Below are positions 37,364 to 47,546 of a stretch of DNA of 64,000 bases, in pieces; the first letter of the stretch is position 1, and each line of letters starts with the position of its first letter. The position numbers and the translations under genes were made by a program. This DNA is from Malaciobacter halophilus (GTDB taxonomy: Bacteria; Campylobacterota; Campylobacteria; Campylobacterales; Arcobacteraceae), in the NCBI RefSeq assembly GCF_002837275.1, contig NZ_NXIF01000041.1, forward strand, positions 24,709 to 88,708, in the 5' to 3' direction. The notes beneath the pieces are model-generated. The model worked only from the letters and a program-made list of their open reading frames with translations, ran no database searches and had not been told where the DNA came from.

Positions 37364-37467
37364 TTCTCCAGATACCCAAGCACACCATCAAGTAAGGTGC
37401 CTTGCTGTGTTCCCACCCTGGGGCGTTGTCTTAAATGATAATTGCAAGGGTCTAAAGAAGAGCACTC
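37346..37467 (-). ncRNA. ffs: Signal recognition particle RNA (4.5S-type)
   Basis: On the minus strand, CCAGG-GTG-GGAA-CAC-AGCAAGGC shows the conserved SRP helix-8 hairpin: GGAA tetraloop, CAGG on the 5' side and AGCA on the 3' side. The flanks pair as expected for the long stem: CTCTTCT with AGAAGAG, and AGACCC with GGGTATCT. The exact 5' end is estimated (about 37467). A terminator follows directly. It binds Ffh and targets nascent membrane proteins. Confidence 0.85.
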
Positions 37468-37562
37468 AAAATAGTTCAACTATTCTCAGTGCTTCTCTTT
37501 GAAAGCGTATTATATCTCAAAAAACTTAAAATATATTTTAAAAAAGACTCTTTTAAGGAAAT

Positions 37563-38522
37563 TTGGATATAAATTTACTCTTATCTTGGAATAAAGAGTT
37601 TAAATTGGAGAAAAAATTTAGTTTAATAGGAGTGTTATCCTTAGTTTTTGCAATGTTTATATGGGCTAGTTCTTTTATTGGATTAAAAGCTGCGATGAAT
37701 GATTATGGGGCTCATACTGTAATTTTTACTAGAATGATATTTGCTTCTATGTGTTTTTTAATTTTCATAAAAAGTTTTTTAAAATATGAATATACTAAAA
37801 AAGATATTTTATATATATTACTATTAGCACTATTTGAGCCATGTTTATATTTTCTATTTGAGTCAAAAGCTTTACAATTAACAACTGCTTCTCAAGCTGG
37901 AATGATTACATCATTAATGCCTTTAATTACCTCTGTTGCAGCAGTTTTTATATTAAAAGAGTTAGTATCAAAACAGTTTATTATAGGCTCTTTTTTAGCA
38001 GTTTTTGGTGCAGTTTGGTTAAGCTTAGAAGCAACATCAAGTGCAACAGCACCAAATCCTATACTTGGAAATTTTTTAGAATTTTTAGCAATGGCTTGCG
38101 CTGCAGGATATACAGTTGTAGCTAAACATTTAACATATAAATTCTCAGCACTTTTTTTAACAGCGATTCAAGCTTTTATTGGTGCAATCTTTTTTATGCC
38201 TCTTGCTTTTTATGAATTAAGTAATACTGAATTTATTTTTAAGCTTGATGGTTTTTTATGGATACTATATTTAGGTGTTGTTGTAACTTTAGGTGGTTAT
38301 GGTTTATATAATTTTTCTTTAACAAAAATTGATGCTTCAAAAGCTTCTATTTTTATGAATTTAATACCTGTTTTTACTTTAGTATTGGCATATTTGATTT
38401 TAAATGAAAGATTAAGTATTGTGGAGATTATTGCTTCAATAGTTATCTTAAGTGGAGTATTTATTTCTCAAATAAGAGTTGTAATACCAAGAAAACTTTT
38501 TAAATTTTTTAGTAAAGTATGA
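37563..38522 (+). CDS. EamA-family (DMT) transporter
   Basis: 319 residues from a TTG at 37563 after AAGGA; a later TTG at 37605 is possible. Ten membrane helices in two EamA repeats: MFIWASSFIGLKAAM in the first and, in the second, LVYLILNERLS-type sequence (LAYLILNERLS). It is a drug/metabolite exporter of unknown substrate. The stop overlaps the next gene start. Confidence 0.88.
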   Translation: MDINLLLSWNKEFKLEKKFSLIGVLSLVFAMFIWASSFIGLKAAMNDYGAHTVIFTRMIFASMCFLIFIKSFLKYEYTKKDILYILLLALFEPCLYFLFESKALQLTTASQAGMITSLMPLITSVAAVFILKELVSKQFIIGSFLAVFGAVWLSLEATSSATAPNPILGNFLEFLAMACAAGYTVVAKHLTYKFSALFLTAIQAFIGAIFFMPLAFYELSNTEFIFKLDGFLWILYLGVVVTLGGYGLYNFSLTKIDASKASIFMNLIPVFTLVLAYLILNERLSIVEIIASIVILSGVFISQIRVVIPRKLFKFFSKV

Positions 38523-38941
38523 TGGCATATATAACTCTATTTTTTGTATCTTTTATATCTGCTACTTTATTTCCATTAGGTAGTGAAGCATTATTAGTAT
38601 TAAATATAAATCAAAACTATAATATCTATTTACTTCTATTCTTTGCAACTATTGGTAATAGCTTAGGTTCATTAGTTAACTATTTTCTTGGATATAAAGG
38701 TGAAAGTTATTTAGAAAATAGAAAGATTTTAGATAAAAAAAGAATTGATAAATATAAAAAATATTTTGATAAATATGGTGTATATTGTTTACTCTTTTCT
38801 TGGGCTCCTATTGTAGGTGACCCTTTAACTTTTATTGCTGGAGTTTTAAAGTATGATTTAAAAAAATTTATTTTTTTAGTTCTTTTAGCAAAATTTTTAA
38901 GATATTTATTTATAGTTTTTACAACACTAGCTATTATTTAA
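38519..38941 (+). CDS. YqaA-like small VTT/DedA-family membrane protein
   Basis: 140 residues, four membrane helices, with the glycine-rich SLGSLVNYFLGYKG and the WAPIVGDPLTFIAGVL motif typical of YqaA/DedA relatives. It overlaps the EamA gene by four bases (an ATG at 38522 is an equal alternative). DedA-type proteins act in lipid-carrier flipping and membrane homeostasis. Its end overlaps the converging kinase gene by eight bases. Confidence 0.85.
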   Translation: MMAYITLFFVSFISATLFPLGSEALLVLNINQNYNIYLLLFFATIGNSLGSLVNYFLGYKGESYLENRKILDKKRIDKYKKYFDKYGVYCLLFSWAPIVGDPLTFIAGVLKYDLKKFIFLVLLAKFLRYLFIVFTTLAII

Positions 38942-40847
38942 CACTTATTGGTAAGCTTATAATAAATTTTGCACCTTTGTAAGTAAGATTTTGTTTTTTT
39001 AAAGTATAGTTTGTTACTTTTATATCTCCATTCATATTTTTAGAAATAATCTCTTTACTCATATAAAGCCCTATTCCTGTTCCATGTTGCTCTTTTTTTG
39101 TACTAAAATATGGTTCGAAAACTTTATTTATTATCTCTTGTGGTACACCACCTGCATTATCACTAATAACAAATTGTACTTTTTGTTCTATTTTTTTTAC
39201 TTCAATTGTGATTAGTTTTAACTCTTGTTCTTTTTTTACAAGCTCATCTCTTGCATTATTTAAAATATTTATTAATACTTGAATTAGTTCATTTTCTAAA
39301 CCAAAAATCTCAATATCTTCTATTCTTTTCTCTATTTCAATACTTTTTGCTTTGAACTGTGCACTAATTAAAGAAAGACTTTTTTCTATTACACCTTTAG
39401 TAGTAAAATGTTGTTTCTCTTTATTTGGCTTAAAAAAGTTTTTAAAATCATCAATTGTTTTTGATAAATGTTTTGTTGCTTTTGTAATTGCATCTACACT
39501 CTCATCTATATCTTTATCATTTAAAGTACCAAACTCTTTTTGCATCTTTAGACCACTTGAGATAGTTGATATAAGAGAAAGTGGTTGTCTCCATTGATGG
39601 GCTATATTTCCTATCATTTCACCCATTGCTGCCATTTTTGATTGCTGTTCTAGTAAACTATCTTTTTTTCTGTTTTTATTTACTTCTTCATAAATTTTTT
39701 CTTTATATAAAATAAATCTTTTTTTAATTAGGTTTGAAACTGTAAAAGAGATAATTAAAAGAATTACTGTAATAATAGCACTAATTATTAAGATATTTAT
39801 AATATAAGACCTATTTCTATTTATTACTTCTTGCTTTTTTTCTTCAATGATTTTAGTAAATTCACTTTTATAAAAACCAGTTCCAATTACCCAGTTCCAA
39901 GTATCAAAACGCTTTACATAAGAGATTTTTTCATTTAATGTATCATTTATACAGTTTTTATTATATGTAAGAAAGCCATCCTCTTGTTTTGCTTTATTTA
40001 CGATAGTTTTTATAAGATTTGCTCTTTTTTGTTTCTGTTCTTTTGTTACTATTATATTTGAGTTTAGACTTTTATGAACGATGATTTTATTATTGTAATC
40101 CAATAAAAAAACATATCTTTGATTTTTTTCATTTAGCTTTTTTATATAACTTTTAATCTCTTCTTTTACATCTGCTTCAAAATCTTCTAAATATTCACCT
40201 GTACTTATAGATATATTTAAAGGAGCAAAATATTTATAATAAGAGATTTTTTTATGTATTCTATCCCCTTCATTTGTAGGTTTACTCCAATAGTATGAAT
40301 CAAAGGTTTCTGTTTTATTTTTTATTGTTTTAACTATTGTTTTTACAAATTCATATCCATTTGTATCTTTTAAATTTAAGAAGTTTTTATTCTCTTGTGT
40401 TTTATCTAAAGGATATAATCTATTATTTCCTTGAATATCATGAATAAAGTAATAGCCTCTTCCTTCATTAAATCGTATCTGTCTTAAAGCATCTTTTATC
40501 ATTTTTAATATTTTTGCTTTTGATTCTAATCTGTTTTGTTTGTAGATATTTGTTGCTATGGCATGGGCTTCATTTACCCTACTTTTAAGCTGAGCTTTTA
40601 ATCTCTCTTCACTTTTATTTTTTTTGTACAAAATAAAGTCATATATTTTTTCAACTTCTAATTTTATCTCTTTTTGTCTATGTAGAATAAATTCATGTTC
40701 TATTTTTTTTATATCTTCTTTGTAGATATTTTGATTGTTTAAAATTAATAAATATGTAGTTAATGTAGATAGTAATACTATAAATAATAAAGGCGCATAT
40801 TTAATTATACGTAAAATATTTTTTTCATTATTTTTAAACATGCGCAA
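38934..40847 (-). CDS. Cache-domain sensor histidine kinase
   Basis: 637 residues. One N-terminal membrane helix (about 14-34) leads to a large periplasmic double-Cache region: GRGYYFIHDIQGNNRLYP, then FLLDYNNKIIVH and WNWVIGTGFYKSE. A second helix lies near 350-372. The kinase core has NIAHQWRQPLSLIS, ending with DNAGGVPQEI and GTGIGLYMSKEI. This HQWRQPL type is plentiful in Arcobacter-like bacteria. No response regulator is adjacent, so it is an orphan kinase. Confidence 0.92.
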   Translation of the reverse strand: MRMFKNNEKNILRIIKYAPLLFIVLLSTLTTYLLILNNQNIYKEDIKKIEHEFILHRQKEIKLEVEKIYDFILYKKNKSEERLKAQLKSRVNEAHAIATNIYKQNRLESKAKILKMIKDALRQIRFNEGRGYYFIHDIQGNNRLYPLDKTQENKNFLNLKDTNGYEFVKTIVKTIKNKTETFDSYYWSKPTNEGDRIHKKISYYKYFAPLNISISTGEYLEDFEADVKEEIKSYIKKLNEKNQRYVFLLDYNNKIIVHKSLNSNIIVTKEQKQKRANLIKTIVNKAKQEDGFLTYNKNCINDTLNEKISYVKRFDTWNWVIGTGFYKSEFTKIIEEKKQEVINRNRSYIINILIISAIITVILLIISFTVSNLIKKRFILYKEKIYEEVNKNRKKDSLLEQQSKMAAMGEMIGNIAHQWRQPLSLISTISSGLKMQKEFGTLNDKDIDESVDAITKATKHLSKTIDDFKNFFKPNKEKQHFTTKGVIEKSLSLISAQFKAKSIEIEKRIEDIEIFGLENELIQVLINILNNARDELVKKEQELKLITIEVKKIEQKVQFVISDNAGGVPQEIINKVFEPYFSTKKEQHGTGIGLYMSKEIISKNMNGDIKVTNYTLKKQNLTYKGAKFIISLPISVK

Positions 40848-40874
40848 ATTATAGTATTTTTAAGATTAATTTCT

Positions 40875-41771
40875 TTAATTGTTAAATTCCCTTAATATTT
40901 CACTGTTTTTAGAAAATAATTTATAAGTTGTATTATTATAGTTAAATTCTAAATAGTTTGCATGAAGCCAAAGTCTATAACTTTTTGTTTTTTCATATCT
41001 TTTTTTCTCATCAATTTTCTTACATAAATACTCTTCTGCTGTTTCATCATCAACTCCATATATTGGGTCTCCTAAGATTCTATGACCTATTGAATATAAA
41101 TGTACTCTAATTTGATGTTGTCTTCCTGTATATGGTATTGCTTCTACTAAACTTATATCTCTTTTTGGATTATATTTTATTGGTTTAATTATAGTTAAGG
41201 ACTCTTTGCCTGTTTGTCCAGCTTTCATTCTAACACCAATTTTTTTCCCTTCTTTTTCTAAAAAAGAATCAATTTTATACTTTTTATCAATTTTTCCTTC
41301 AACTATGGCAAGATATGATTTTTTATATTTTTTTTCTATAAACATATCTTTTAACTCTTTTTCACTCTTTTTATTTTTGCAAACCATTACAAGTCCAGAG
41401 GTTTCTGCATCAATTCTATGTGCTAAATTTGCATTCTTACCAAAATGATAACGAATCTCATCTAATAAAGAGTATTTTGTATTTTTTGAGATTGGATGAA
41501 CCATCAAATTTGTTGGTTTATCAAATAAAGCAAACTCTTTAAATTCTAATAGTGGTTTAAGACCTCTTGTATGTCCTTCAAACTCTGCTATGTATATGGT
41601 TTTGCATCTTATAATTTCACTGATTTTAAAGGGTTTGTAATTTTCATCAAACACCCTTGCTCTACTTATGTACTTTTGCGATAATTTGGGCTCTAGCTTT
41701 AAGTCTTGTAGTAAATATTGTTGTATTTTTTTGCCTAAAACAGCTTCATATTTTTTTAAAATAAAAGGCAC
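40875..41771 (-). CDS. RluA-family pseudouridine synthase
   Basis: 298 residues. The catalytic Asp is in LAHRIDAETSGLVMV near residue 118; GRQHQIRVHLYSIGHRILGDP follows at the usual place. There is an S4-like N-terminal part (residues 1-70). It isomerises uridines in rRNA or tRNA; which site cannot be told from sequence. Confidence 0.92.
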   Translation of the reverse strand: MPFILKKYEAVLGKKIQQYLLQDLKLEPKLSQKYISRARVFDENYKPFKISEIIRCKTIYIAEFEGHTRGLKPLLEFKEFALFDKPTNLMVHPISKNTKYSLLDEIRYHFGKNANLAHRIDAETSGLVMVCKNKKSEKELKDMFIEKKYKKSYLAIVEGKIDKKYKIDSFLEKEGKKIGVRMKAGQTGKESLTIIKPIKYNPKRDISLVEAIPYTGRQHQIRVHLYSIGHRILGDPIYGVDDETAEEYLCKKIDEKKRYEKTKSYRLWLHANYLEFNYNNTTYKLFSKNSEILREFNN

Positions 41772-41907
41772 TAACTTTTCCTAAAAATTAAGTTTAAATT
41801 AACCAAATTTTAATTATAAATTTTGGCTAGTTTTGATACTATATCATATCTAAAATTAACAAAAAAATTTTAAAAAATTAAATTCATAAACAATAGGGGA
41901 TTAGTAG

Positions 41908-43245
41908 ATGGTTGAAAGGTATGCCAGAGAAGAAATGAGTAAAAACTGGACTCAACATGCTAGATATGCAGCATGGCTTGAGGTTGAAAAAGCAGCAGTT
42001 AAAGCATGGAATAAATTAGGGCTTATCCCTGATGAAGATTGCGAAAAAATTGTAAATAATGCTACTTTTTCTGTAGAGAGAATCGAAGAGATTGAAGCTG
42101 TTACAAAACATGATTTAATTGCATTTAACACAAGCGTTGCTGAATCACTTGGTGATGAGTCAAGATGGTTTCATTATGGTATGACCTCTTCTGATGCTGT
42201 TGATACTGGAGTTGCTTTACAAATGAGAGACTCTTTAAACATTATTATTGATGATGTAAAGATGTTAATGGACTCAATTGAAAAAAGAGCTAAAGAGCAT
42301 AAATATACTTTAATGGTGGGAAGAAGTCATGGTATTCATGGTGAACCTATCACTTTTGGACTTACTTTAGCTGTTTGGTATGATGAAGTAGCAAGACATC
42401 TTAAAAATTTAGAAGAGACTTTGGAAGTTATTTCAGTTGGACAAATTTCTGGAGCAATGGGTAACTTTGCCCATGCACCACTTGAACTTGAAGAGTTTGC
42501 AATGGCTGAACTTGGATTAAAGCCAGAACCTTGTTCAAATCAAGTTGTACATAGAGATAGATATGCAAGACTTGCGACTTCTTTAGCACTTTTAGCATCT
42601 TCAATTGAAAAATTTGCTGTACAAGTAAGACATCTACAAAGAACAGAAGTTTATGAAGCAGAAGAGTATTTTGCAAAGGGACAAAAAGGTTCTTCTGCAA
42701 TGCCACATAAAAGAAACCCTATTTTAACTGAAAATATTACTGGACTAGCAAGAACTATTAGAGCATACGCAGCACCAGCTATGGAAAATGTTGCATTATG
42801 GCATGAAAGAGATATTTCTCACTCATCAAATGAAAGATTTTGGTTACCAGATGCTTTTATTACAACTGATTTTATGTTACATAGAATGAATAATGTAATT
42901 GCTAATTTAACTGTAATGCCAGAAAATATGATGAAAAACCTTAATTTAACTGGTGGGTTAGTATTCTCACAAAGAGTTTTATTAGAGTTACCAAAAGCTG
43001 GGGTTAGTAGAGAAGATGCTTATAAAATTGTTCAAAGAAATGCAATGAAAGTTTGGCAAGAAATACAACATGACAAGCCAACAATAAATGAAAATGGTGA
43101 ATCTTTATACTTAGGACATCTTTTAGCTGATGAAGAGTTAAGAGAAAAATTAAGTGAAGAGCAAATTAGAGAGTGTTTTAATTATGATTATTACACAAAA
43201 AATGTAGATGCAATTTTCAACAGAGTTTTTAATAAGAATAAATAA
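41908..43245 (+). CDS. purB: Adenylosuccinate lyase
   Basis: 445 residues with the fumarase-superfamily signature GSSAMPHKRNP near residue 265 and the catalytic-His region GRSHGIHGEPITFG. It acts twice in purine synthesis (SAICAR to AICAR, and adenylosuccinate to AMP). The ATG is preceded by AGGGGAT. It lies 26 bases before nrdA and may be cotranscribed with it, an arrangement linking purine and deoxynucleotide supply. Confidence 0.97.
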   Translation: MVERYAREEMSKNWTQHARYAAWLEVEKAAVKAWNKLGLIPDEDCEKIVNNATFSVERIEEIEAVTKHDLIAFNTSVAESLGDESRWFHYGMTSSDAVDTGVALQMRDSLNIIIDDVKMLMDSIEKRAKEHKYTLMVGRSHGIHGEPITFGLTLAVWYDEVARHLKNLEETLEVISVGQISGAMGNFAHAPLELEEFAMAELGLKPEPCSNQVVHRDRYARLATSLALLASSIEKFAVQVRHLQRTEVYEAEEYFAKGQKGSSAMPHKRNPILTENITGLARTIRAYAAPAMENVALWHERDISHSSNERFWLPDAFITTDFMLHRMNNVIANLTVMPENMMKNLNLTGGLVFSQRVLLELPKAGVSREDAYKIVQRNAMKVWQEIQHDKPTINENGESLYLGHLLADEELREKLSEEQIRECFNYDYYTKNVDAIFNRVFNKNK

Positions 43246-43271
43246 TTTAATAATCGAAAAAGGCAACAAAA

Positions 43272-45656
43272 ATGGCAATTATGATTCAAAAAAGAAATGG
43301 TAGAAAAGAGGTTTTAGATATTACTAAAATCCAAAAAATGACTATTGATGCAACAAAAGATTTAGATGGTGTTAGCCAAAGTGAATTAGAATTGGACGCA
43401 CAAATAAAGTTTGTTGATGGTATGAGTTCATCTGATATACAAGATGCACTTATCAAAACAGCAGTTGAGAAAATAGATATAGATGTTCCAAACTGGACTT
43501 TTGTTGCTGCAAGACTGTTTTTATTTGATTTATATCATAGAGTTGGGAAATCAACTCATGGTATAAAAGGGGAACCATATTGTCATTTAAAAGATTATTT
43601 AAGATATGGAAAAGATGCAGGAAGACTTCTTCCTGCTCTTGGTGAAGGTTATGACTTAGATGATTTAAATGACTATATTGACCCTAGTAGAGATCTTTTG
43701 TTTAACTATTTAGGTATAAAAACACTTTATGATAGATATTTAATTAAGAATAAAAAAGGTAATCCAATTGAGCTTCCTCAACATATGTTTATGGCAATTG
43801 CTATGTTTTTGGCTCAAGATGAACATAATAAGCAAGAAAGAGCAAAAGAGTTTTATGATGTAATCTCAAAATTTGAAGTTATGCTTGCAACTCCAACATT
43901 ATCAAATGCAAGAACAAATAGACATCAACTTTCATCTTGTTATATTGGTTCAAGTCCTGATAATATTGAAGGTATTTTTGATGGATATAAAGAGATGGCA
44001 CTATTATCTAAATATGGTGGTGGTATTGGTTGGGACTGGAACCAAATTAGAGCACTTGGTGGAGTTATTGATGACCATAAAAGTGCAGCAGGTGGAACAG
44101 TTCCATTTTTAAAAATCACAAATGATTTAGCAATTGCTGTTGACCAACTTGGAACTAGAAAAGGTGCAATTGCAGTTTATGTTGAGCCATGGCATATGGA
44201 TATTGTTGATTTTATTGACCTTAAAAAGAATTCGGGTGAAGAAAGAAGAAGAGCACATGATTTATTTCCTTCACTATGGATAACAGACCTATTTATGGAA
44301 AGAATCTTAGAAGATTCACATTGGACTTTATTTGACCCTTATGAAGTAAAAGACTTAAGTGAACTTCATGGAGATGAGTTTAAAAGAAGATATGAAGAGT
44401 ATGAAAAAGATGAAACTATAACAAAAGATACGATGAAAGCAAAAGATTTATGGAAAAAAATCTTAACTTCATATTTTGAGTCTGGAAGCCCATTTTTATG
44501 TTTTAAAGATAATGCAAATAAAGCAAATCCAAATGGTCATGTAGGACATATTAGAAGTTCAAATCTTTGTACAGAAATTTTCCAAAATACAAATCCAAAC
44601 TATTATAAGATTAAATTAGAGTTTGAAGATGGTACAATTAAAACATATGATGAAGAAGAGATTATAAAAGTAGATGCTGGACAAGAGAAAAAAGCCAATA
44701 AAATAACTGCACTTGATTCAATTGATGGAAAAAGAGTATTTATTGTTGAAAAAGAGAAAATTGATGGGGATACAGCAGTTTGTAATCTTGCATCAATTAA
44801 TCTATCTAAAATATATACTAAAGAAGATATTGAAAGAGTAGTTCCTACTGCTATTAGAATGCTTGATAATGTAATAGATTTAAACTTTTATCCACTAAGA
44901 AAAGTAAAAGCTACTAACTTAAAATCAAGAAGTATTGGTCTTGGTGTTATGGGTGAAGCTCAAATGTTAGCAGAACATCAAATTATGTTTGGTAGTGAGC
45001 AACACTTTAAAAAGATTGATTCAGTTATGGAAGCAATCTCATATAATGCTATTAAATCTTCAAGTGACTTAGCAGTAGAAAAAGGGGTATATCCAACATT
45101 TGAAGGTTCAAACTGGTCAAAAGGGATTATGCCTCATGACCATGCACCACAAGCTGTTGAAGCTTTAATGAACAAAGATTTATTTGATGGTGGATATGAT
45201 TGGGTAGAGCTAAGACAAAAAGTTAAAAAAGATGGTATGAGAAATGGTTACTTAATGGCTATTGCTCCAACATCATCTATTTCTATTTTAGTTGGGACTA
45301 CTCAAGCAATTGAACCTGTTTATAAAAGAAAATGGTATGAAGAGAATTTAAGTGGACTTATTCCTGTGGTTGTTCCAAGATTAAGCCCAGAAACATGGCA
45401 ATATTATATTCCTGCATATGAAGTTGACCAAATAGATATTATTAAAGCTGCTGCAATTAGACAAAAGTGGATTGACCAAGGACAAAGTACAAATATCTTT
45501 ATGAGTTTAGATAAAGCAAGTGGTAGATATTTGCATGAGATTTATACTACGGCTTGGAAATTAGGTCTTAAGTCAACTTATTACTTAAGAAGCCAATCTC
45601 CAGAAGCTAATAATGATATTGAAGATAGAAGTATGGAGTGTGTAGGTTGTCAATAA
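43272..45656 (+). CDS. nrdA: Class I ribonucleoside-diphosphate reductase alpha subunit
   Basis: 794 residues: an N-terminal ATP-cone (MIQKRNGRKEVLDITKI), the active-site region LSSCYIGSSPDN, SNLCTEIFQ, CNLASINLSK, the APTSSISIL motif and a C-terminal cysteine pair, ECVGCQ. Between NLCTEI and CNLASI there is about 45 residues more than in E. coli NrdA, containing IKLEFEDGTIKTYDEEE. It reduces NDPs to dNDPs together with NrdB, which is encoded just downstream. Confidence 0.97.
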   Translation: MAIMIQKRNGRKEVLDITKIQKMTIDATKDLDGVSQSELELDAQIKFVDGMSSSDIQDALIKTAVEKIDIDVPNWTFVAARLFLFDLYHRVGKSTHGIKGEPYCHLKDYLRYGKDAGRLLPALGEGYDLDDLNDYIDPSRDLLFNYLGIKTLYDRYLIKNKKGNPIELPQHMFMAIAMFLAQDEHNKQERAKEFYDVISKFEVMLATPTLSNARTNRHQLSSCYIGSSPDNIEGIFDGYKEMALLSKYGGGIGWDWNQIRALGGVIDDHKSAAGGTVPFLKITNDLAIAVDQLGTRKGAIAVYVEPWHMDIVDFIDLKKNSGEERRRAHDLFPSLWITDLFMERILEDSHWTLFDPYEVKDLSELHGDEFKRRYEEYEKDETITKDTMKAKDLWKKILTSYFESGSPFLCFKDNANKANPNGHVGHIRSSNLCTEIFQNTNPNYYKIKLEFEDGTIKTYDEEEIIKVDAGQEKKANKITALDSIDGKRVFIVEKEKIDGDTAVCNLASINLSKIYTKEDIERVVPTAIRMLDNVIDLNFYPLRKVKATNLKSRSIGLGVMGEAQMLAEHQIMFGSEQHFKKIDSVMEAISYNAIKSSSDLAVEKGVYPTFEGSNWSKGIMPHDHAPQAVEALMNKDLFDGGYDWVELRQKVKKDGMRNGYLMAIAPTSSISILVGTTQAIEPVYKRKWYEENLSGLIPVVVPRLSPETWQYYIPAYEVDQIDIIKAAAIRQKWIDQGQSTNIFMSLDKASGRYLHEIYTTAWKLGLKSTYYLRSQSPEANNDIEDRSMECVGCQ

Positions 45657-45739
45657 GATAACCTTACATGCTTTATGTACAAACTTTTAAAAAATTAATA
45701 TAAAATAAATTTAAATCTTAAAATATAGAGGAAATCCTA

Positions 45740-46771
45740 ATGGATAGAAAAACAATATATAACCCACAATCAAGAGAAAATCTTAATGATAGAAGAATTT
45801 TTGGTGGAAATCCTGATGGTATGATTAACTTTACAAAGTTAAAATACCAATGGGCTTTAAACCTTTGGGATACAATGGAGGCAAATACTTGGTTTCCTAA
45901 AGAAGTACAAATGACTGCTGATGCTAAAGATTATAAATATCTAAGTCCAGCAGAAAAAAGAATGTATGATTTAGTACTTTCTCAGCTAATCTTTATGGAT
46001 AGTTTACAAACAAATAACCTAATGGATAATATTAATCCATATATTACTGCTCCTGAGGTAAATGCTTGCCTTTCAAGACAATCATATGAAGAAGCAAATC
46101 ACTCAAAATCATATGCAGTTATGGTTGAAAGTATTTCTGATAATACAGATGAAATTTATGATATGTGGAAAAATGATGCAAAACTAAGAGAGAAGAACAA
46201 CTATATTGCAGATGTTTATAAAAATTTAGCTGCTGGAGATGGGGAAGAGATTACTGATGAAAAGATAGTACTTGCAATGTTTGCAAATCAAATCTTAGAG
46301 GGATTATATTTTTATGCTGGATTTGCAGCGATTTATGCTCTTGGGAAATCAGGTAAAATGCTTGGAAGTTCTCAAATGATTAGATTTATTCAAAGAGATG
46401 AAGTAACACACCTTTTACTTTTTCAAAATATGATTAATTCTACAAAAAAAGAGAGACCTGATTTATTTACTCCTGAGTTAGAAGTAAAAGTAAGAGAGAT
46501 GTTTAGAAAAGCAGTTGAGCTTGAAGCTTCTTGGGGTGCATATATTACTCAAGGACAAATTTTAGGTTTTACTGATGCTATTATTACTCAATATATTCAA
46601 TATCTTGCAGATAGAAGACTTGAAGCAATAGGATATAAACCTATGTATAATGTAAAACACCCTATTCCTTGGGTTGATGGATATGCTTCATTTAATGACC
46701 AAAGAACTAATTTCTTTGAGGGGAATGTGGTTAATTATTCAAAAGGAAGTATTGATTTCGACGACTTCTAA
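45740..46771 (+). CDS. nrdB: Class I ribonucleoside-diphosphate reductase beta subunit
   Basis: 343 residues. Di-iron ligands are seen in the four-helix fold: the [13 protein letters not shown] segment (Glu and His), [15 protein letters not shown] and [10 protein letters not shown] (Glu and His). It generates the radical used by NrdA. It starts 83 bases after nrdA, behind GAGGAAAT, and ends at a terminator. Confidence 0.97.
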   Translation: MDRKTIYNPQSRENLNDRRIFGGNPDGMINFTKLKYQWALNLWDTMEANTWFPKEVQMTADAKDYKYLSPAEKRMYDLVLSQLIFMDSLQTNNLMDNINPYITAPEVNACLSRQSYEEANHSKSYAVMVESISDNTDEIYDMWKNDAKLREKNNYIADVYKNLAAGDGEEITDEKIVLAMFANQILEGLYFYAGFAAIYALGKSGKMLGSSQMIRFIQRDEVTHLLLFQNMINSTKKERPDLFTPELEVKVREMFRKAVELEASWGAYITQGQILGFTDAIITQYIQYLADRRLEAIGYKPMYNVKHPIPWVDGYASFNDQRTNFFEGNVVNYSKGSIDFDDF

Positions 46772-46773
46772 AA

Positions 46774-46801
46774 AAAAAGAGTTTTATTAATAGCTCTTTT
46801 T
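46774..46801 (+). terminator. Intrinsic terminator of nrdB
   Basis: AAAAAGAG and CTCTTTTT around a 12-base loop, three bases after the nrdB stop. Confidence 0.6.
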
Positions 46802-47285
46802 AGAAATTTCTGCGTTATCGCGGAAATTTCATCACTCACTTACAATAGTAAGCTCCTAATAAAATTACCACTCTAGCCTTGAACTTTTTAAAAATAACTA
46901 TCACTAAAACTCTTTTTGATATAATTTTGTTATAAATATATTCCTTATTTACTTGCATTAATTGCATTTATTTCCAGCATTTGTTAAAGCTGAGTTGTTT
47001 TAAATTTTTTTCGAAAAAGTCGAGGACTGTTTGAGTAAGTAAAGTGCTAAATGCACTTTTGCTTACGAGTTCCGCAGACAGAAAAGAAATTTAAAATGAC
47101 GAGGGAAGCTTTGCCTTTAACAATTAGCTGGTTGCTTTTTGGATACTTTTTTCAATAAAAAAGTATCATTACTTTTAAAATAAGCCATTTTAATACTTAC
47201 CTTAACAAAACCATTAAATCCACATAATAATCACTTTAAAAGCTATTTATACATAAAATAACACATATTTTAAAAGGGATTGACT
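46802..47285. other. Non-coding block of about 480 bases with several hairpins
   Basis: No gene is visible. It holds a 12-bp stem-loop at 46803-46830 (GAAATTTCTGCG, loop TTAT, one G-T pair), an inverted repeat at 47035-47066 (GTAAG-AAAGTGC and GCACTTT-CTTAC), and a perfect 11-bp stem at 47142-47167 (GATACTTTTTT, loop CAAT). Between them is a run less AT-rich than its surroundings (about 47020-47140) that looks conserved rather than random. It may be a dispersed intergenic repeat. Confidence 0.5.
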
Positions 47286-47543
47286 ATGTTAAAAGAAAAA
47301 ACATTAGATTTTATAAAAAAACAGATAATTGATTTAAATGATTTTACTTATACAATTGAAGAAGATGAGCAGTATATTCATGCTATTTTTACAGAAGCTT
47401 TAGGAAAAAAGATTGAAAAAGAGTTTACATTTAAACTTTTAAATGATACTTTGTATATGCACTCTATTGATTTTGGTTGGAAGCCAGTTCAAAAAGGTGC
47501 AGCAAATAAATATTTTTGGATAGATTTATTAAAAGAGGACTAA
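47286..47543 (+). CDS. Small hypothetical protein
   Basis: 85 residues from the ATG at 47286 (after AAAAGGGA); an in-frame TTG two codons earlier is less likely. It is acidic, without signal peptide or membrane helix, and includes DFTYTIEEDEQYIHAIF and a C-terminal FGWKPVQKGAANKYFWID. I do not recognise it. It precedes the nitroreductase gene by three bases, so the two form an operon. Confidence 0.7.
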   Translation: MLKEKTLDFIKKQIIDLNDFTYTIEEDEQYIHAIFTEALGKKIEKEFTFKLLNDTLYMHSIDFGWKPVQKGAANKYFWIDLLKED

Positions 47544-47546
47544 TTT

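Noticed and set aside
42428..42706. Minus-strand open frame inside purB
   Set aside because: Repetitive Leu/Gln/Val composition typical of an antisense shadow of a coding gene.
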